Source: Allium sativum
Taxonomy: Eukaryota; Streptophyta; Magnoliopsida; Asparagales; Amaryllidaceae
Length of the DNA stretch: 64,000 nt
Assembly (NCBI GenBank): GCA_030737875.1
Contig: CM060909.1
Coordinates: 27,859,659 to 27,923,658, forward strand
Reading direction: 5' to 3'
Part shown: positions 59,300-64,000 of the stretch, one piece after another
How positions within the stretch are numbered: position 1 is the first letter of the stretch
Layout: each line of letters starts with the position of its first letter
Position numbers and translations under genes: made by a program
The notes under the pieces: generated by a model
Told to the model about the DNA's origin: nothing
Seen by the model: the letters and a program-made list of their open reading frames with translations, nothing else
The model's database searches: none

Positions 59300-62200
59300 C
59301 TACCCCCGGATCACTCTAACTTCTCGCCTGGTCTCTTCCAAGACCTTTCCCATCTCGACGAGTTTTTGTTCCAAGCTTCTTACTTGAGATTTTAAATTAA
59401 TAACTAGGGTCTTTTGCATTTGATGCTTTTTAAACCAGTTGAAAGCTAATGGGTTCCCCACAAATTGGAGAGGAACCACATCCTCTAAAGCATGTGATCT
59501 TTCAATACCACCTTTAGAAGGATCGACAAATGTTTGACCTGATAGGTCTTTTGGTAATGGCTGTGAATCCAAATAAATTTATATAAAAGAAACTATTTAC
59601 AAGAAAGAGAAACAAATTCTTTATTATTGCAACATAAATCCCACAATACGTTTAAACAAGAAAGATCAAAAATATGAAACAATTCCTCAAAACTTGGAGA
59701 TATTATATTTTTTAACTCTACTTAAGTACCAACAGAGCATTCCCTAAGAATCTCTTCTTTGTCACAGCCTAAGAAGTCAAATTTGATCCTCGGTTTTCCC
59801 TATACATTTGGTTTAATTCTCTTAAGAAATCATCATGAGTAAATCCCTGAGATCTAACTTAATGTGGCTTCTCTTTGAATTTTCTCCTTAACTTAACAAA
59901 TTTTGAAAGAAAATCCCAAGTAACGAGACTCCTAGAAATTTTATTTCCCTGTCAATTAATGGCAGATCAATAGTTATGTTAACAATTTACGTAACACTAT
60001 TACATAAGATTGATGCAGGTTACGATGGATAAATAATGTACAATCAAAAATCATTTTCATTTCATAAAATTGAAGGATATTTTCAATAATCTTTTTCCTG
60101 GAAAGGCTTCCATTGAAGTCTCGGCTTCACTAGGAAAATCAAGCGGAAGGCATCAAGTAACAATTCCTGAAAGTCCAAAAAAATTGACGTAGGCCCTTCT
60201 ATATAAATTTCAAGGAGGAGTCGGAATATTATCCCTAGGCCTTCATAAAGAAATTAACATCTTTATTATACATGCTTGAGTATTCATAATATTTTTATCC
60301 ATTAATGTGAGTATGCAAGGTAATTAGACCAAAAGAAACAAGCCATAGAAGATCAATTAGAACTTCGTGGTAAATACCTGAGCTGAAGAAGAAGAAGGGC
60401 CAAATGAAAGTTGATTTCCCTTAGGGTCAGTATGGGCCAGGAGTTCCCCTTCGGGATGAGAACCATCACTACTTTCTAGAAGCAGTGAAGAATGAATATA
60501 GTCTGAATCTCATCTGGAGCAAAGAGCCTTAACTTCTTTGTCGATTTCGGAATCCTCTGAGGGGATGTCAAGAGAAACAAGACTTTCTACATCAACAATC
60601 ACAGAGCCCTTCGAGGTCCCATCATGGTCAATGGCCTCTAACTTGGCATGAAACCTTTTGGCTAAATATTCAGAAAGTGTATCGAAGCTCATATCCGGAT
60701 ATTTCACATGGTTCTCAGAACAAACCGCGAGCAATGGAAATGTGAAAAAGAGTTTTCTACCAATTTTATTAAAGAATCATCTATAAAGTAATTAATTTTC
60801 TTCCTAACCTCCATAAAATCTTATTTTACCCTCCTGATTTTCTCCTTCTTCCTCCACAATCTCTCTCTCTCTCTCTCAATAAAGGAGTTTTCTCTCCTTA
60901 ACTCCTCCACTTGTGCCTTGAGGGCAAAATTTTCATCAAGAACAGATATGGATATATATTTTGTAGTTGAAACTTCCTCTTAGGCTTCTTTAATCACATC
61001 TGTCTCGTTGATCCTCTTTAGATCGCTTACCCCTTTTTGGAGGCGGAAAACTTCACTTTGAAGTGTATTAAAGCTACGACGAAGAGCAAACCATCTCTTC
61101 ATAAACTATATAAAAAGAAAAAAGGAGTAAAGGATCAAACAAGAGTACTAATAAAAGGTATGGTATACCTGAAGAAGAAAGGAAAAAGCAGCATGGACTA
61201 TAAGAGAAAGGGCAAAGTCATCAAATGAAGCCTTCATCGGGGACCCCAAGGTCATCTTCAACCCCTCAATGAAACCTTCTGAGAAACTGGAGGAGGAGGC
61301 AGAGGCACCGTCAATAAGTAGGGTCGAAGTAAAAGTAGAAAGAAGTGGAGGCTCTTTCTCGGTAATACCTAGGAAAATTTACATATATAGAAACATGACA
61401 CTGGGACATTTCTGAAAAGCATAAACAAAAGCCAGAATTGTACCTTTGGCTAGAGCAGCGACACCACTTAGAGTGGATATATTGATTTCAGGAAGAATGG
61501 AGATATCTTCATCACCTTTGTTAACATCTGAAATATTGGTCACATCCACCATGTGCAATTTAGCTTTCTTTGCGGCGGGCTTCTCGGAAGGGCCACTCAA
61601 GAACTTCTCCAACACCTAAAAGGCATCTTGGAGTGCCTTTAGGATCGAGGTTCCTCTTTTCTCCGGAAGAAAAGGGTAAGATGAGTTAGCCAAAGAAGAA
61701 GCATCCAAAAGACTATGGAAAATAATTAAAACCAAGTGATGAAAAGACGTCAAAAGAAAATACTCTTGGGACGACAAATGCAAGGAATAATGCTTACCAG
61801 TGGGGGAAGATAGAATTGGTGAAGAAAAAGAAAATTTTGAGGGCTCCCCAAGCTAAAACGGGTACTCTCCGAATGTGTTAAAACAACCATTAGGGAAGTC
61901 CTCAGAATCCTTTGTTGTGGAGGAAGAAGACCAAAATCTGGAAGGTTGGCAATGGTCAGAAGTGTAGACCTACTTTTCCGTGATTCGAAACCTCTTTCAG
62001 GCTTTAGAGGGTTTGCTCCATGCATTTATCAGATAACTGCCGTGCATCCCCTATGAGATAAGGAAGACATTTAGTAAAATGATTGGTAACCATTATCCAA
62101 ATTTAAATTAAAAACCCTTACCTAGTTTTATGAACTTCCCACTAATTCTGAGAGGATATCAAACAAAAAAGAATTGATTTTCCCAGTCCCTAGGCTTGTC

Positions 62201-62747
62201 GATGGGATCCTCAATTAATGATCTCTCCGGATTAGACCGATATAAGGGGTTATCCTTACTTATCTTAGTTAAGCGAAGCAAATTCAAAAGTACTGCGGGA
62301 CTAAGGGAAAGACCACCAGACTTAAGACAAATCATTTCCAAACACAACATGTAAGTATACGTGTTTGGAGATAGTTGAATGGGAGCAATGTGAGTCTGCT
62401 GGAGAAAACTGAAGAAAAAAATTTGGGAAGGGAAGAAACCCATCATGCCAAATGTGAAAGGAAATATAAGTAAAGAAGCCTTCTAGGGGGTTGTCTATGG
62501 ATTCAACCTTAAAGGGGGATAAGGCATCTATTCCAGCAATTTTAAAATCATTAAAAATGGACTCTACTTCCTCTGGAGGAGAAAGCAAAGATCTTTTTAG
62601 TAAAACGTCAACCTTGGGAGCTCGTCTCTTCTTTCGAATAAGGGATCCACCAGTAGAAGGAGAGTCGGTAGAAGAGTGAAGAGGGTCCATCGCACGAGAT
62701 CTTGTTATGCTATACCTTTTTCCCATAATACTATCAAGGGATGTCAT
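59300..62747 (-). pseudogene. Antisense ORF of the second Tat-like element (Transposase_28-like plus coiled coil)
   Basis: The start MTSLDSIMGKRYSITRSRAM (62747) is followed by a basic region (RKKRRAPK) and ESIFNDFKI. After a frameshift near 62450 come IAPIQLSPNTYTYMLCLEMI and a Leu-rich helix, then KPRDWENQFFFV at about 62165. This order (hydrophobic helix, Q-L-x-P-N, then W-x-x-x-F-F-F-V) is that of the 'putative gypsy type transposon' family and parallels the antisense ORF at 4704-7929. Later pieces (61615-61379, 60734-60510) are acidic. The last (59572-59300) has a coiled coil, MQKTLVINLKSQVRSLEQKL. Introns or decay separate the pieces. Function unknown. Confidence 0.55.
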
Positions 62748-63458
62748 TCACAATTTAATTAATTAGTAGTAAAAAGCATATCCATCACAAAGAAATCACA
62801 AGTTATCATTATTTAATTTAGCAAATATCTTCAGACTAACCACCGAACCTCACTTACCTTCATACCAATATTTTTTTTATAGAACATACTAACCAAAAAA
62901 GAGGAAGGAAGGAAGGGATCGACTAATTTTTTTTAGCACTTCAAATTAAGAGTATCCACTTGTGACTAAAAGAACTAGTTCACACCTCTAATTCAAATTA
63001 CGGGCAGCTTCATGGATCTCGATGACAAAGTCAAATGAATTAAGAAAATGAGAAAATCAGAATCCATTAGTAGTTGGATTGCAGACAAAATTATTATAAT
63101 CAGCCTTATGGATTGTTTAAAAAAGCCCTTAATCAGCCATAATCCATTGATAAATGATAAAGATGATAAAAACACTTAATATAAGATTTTACCTTGAAAT
63201 GATGATGAATCGAGAAAGACAGGATTTTGTTTCAAAGATATGATGGTGTCAGTTTATACATGAGGTTTGTAGGTGAAAAGATAGTGAAAAGGTAGAAATG
63301 CATTTAAAATAGGAGTAAATAGCAAAAGAGAGAATGGATAGTCATCGTTGATCTAGAATTCAACTATTCGGCTGTGAATTCCCAAAGGCAGTAATAACGT
63401 CACACGCATTGGGATTTGAAGCATCTGACTTGAAAAGCCAGGTATACCCCTTCACTAA
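62748..63458. other. Spacer between antisense ORF and 3' LTR
   Basis: No gene is recognised. By analogy with the left Tat-like element it may contain the promoter and leader of the antisense ORF. Confidence 0.35.
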
Positions 63459-63471
63459 GCAGGAGAGAAAA
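63459..63471 (+). other. Polypurine tract of the second Tat-like element
   Basis: The purine run AAGCAGGAGAGAAAA (from about 63457) lies directly before the LTR start TGTTAGCAC. It sets the element's orientation as plus. Confidence 0.65.
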
Positions 63472-64000
63472 TGTTAGCACTAAAAATATCTAGGGTGAAG
63501 GAGTGTGAAAGATATTAACACTTCGGAAGAGAAAGTACCAAGTTTTCGGCAATATTCTTTTTTGAAGTGCGAGAGAGAAGAAGGAGGGAATCCCCTTTCG
63601 GGTCGGGAATCCCCTTTTGGTCTTAACCAAAAGGCATTAATTTCATACCAGAATGACCTTATGGGAATGAACAAAGAAAGAGCTATGAACCATGGAACAT
63701 GCAAATTAATATCAGATAAAGGCTTTTGGTTTTATTATGGAAGATTCATATCCTAAAGACAGACACACTTGTTAAAGCATGCGATAGGATCAAAAGGAAA
63801 AAGAGGTCCACCAATAGGATCAAACTGCGGAGAAAAGACCTTTGGACCAAACCATACATCATAAGAGCATTACAGCGGCTACCTTAAGCCGAGAGCCTAC
63901 ATGCACCTATGCCTCTCACAACCACTCAAGCCAAAACCAAAGGAGCTAACTGTGAATAATATTAATAAGCAAAGAAAACCTCCTAAAGTGGTACCTATAA
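63472..64000 (+). repeat. Right LTR (3' LTR), cut by the window end
   Basis: It begins TGTTAGCACTAAAAATATC. From 63631 it is homologous to 49224-49610. The end is outside the window. Confidence 0.75.

Overview
This is eukaryotic, plant nuclear DNA, most likely from a eudicot. It is AT-rich, has no operons, carries plant lineages of LTR retrotransposons (Sirevirus Ty1/copia, Tekay-like chromovirus and Tat-like Ty3/gypsy) with CACTA and hAT transposons, and contains one small arabinogalactan-protein gene. Almost all of it is transposable elements, and many boundaries can be proved by hand because target-site duplications (TSDs) and terminal repeats match. I cannot name the species.

Left block (1-40245) is one deep nest. 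An old non-coding LTR element ('F', minus strand, 32609-40245 visible) was hit in one LTR by a chromovirus ('O', minus strand). O's 5' LTR is now split into 14624-14973, 18788-19993 and 31862-32608. O's gag was hit by a Sirevirus (1-1537 plus 12703-14156), and that was hit in its polypurine-tract region by an 11.2 kb Tat-like element (1538-12702, TSD GGGAG). O's LTR was hit by a CACTA element (14974-18787, TSD TCA), which carries exons of a replication factor C subunit gene and an inserted hAT (17624-18311, TSD ATGTAAAT). O's LTR was also hit by a Tekay-like element (19994-31861, TSD GTAAA), whose polyprotein is interrupted by an oppositely oriented solo LTR of a related family (25519-27873, TSD CAAAC).

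Middle (40246-47555) is the least repetitive part. It holds a degenerate 18S rDNA fragment, a short classical arabinogalactan-protein gene on the minus strand (42648-42974, the only gene that looks intact), a palindromic MITE set in microsatellites, a non-coding minus-strand retroposon with an 11-bp TSD and a nested hAT, and a CACTA-like repeat patch.

Right block (47556-64000) starts with a partial chromovirus-type LTR. It then holds a second Tat-like element on the plus strand (49224 to beyond the window), interrupted by a 6 kb CACTA-like transposon (50747-56795, TSD TGA) that carries a GRF zinc-finger gene remnant and a LINE reverse-transcriptase fragment.

The most notable pattern is that two unrelated-looking Tat-type elements, on opposite strands, share one design. 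Each has a sense gag or gag-position region, a tandem-repeat block, and a long antisense ORF with an N-terminal domain like the 'putative gypsy-type transposon' family (Transposase_28) plus a coiled-coil tail. Neither shows any protease, RT or integrase. All retroelement ORFs here are broken by stops or frameshifts.
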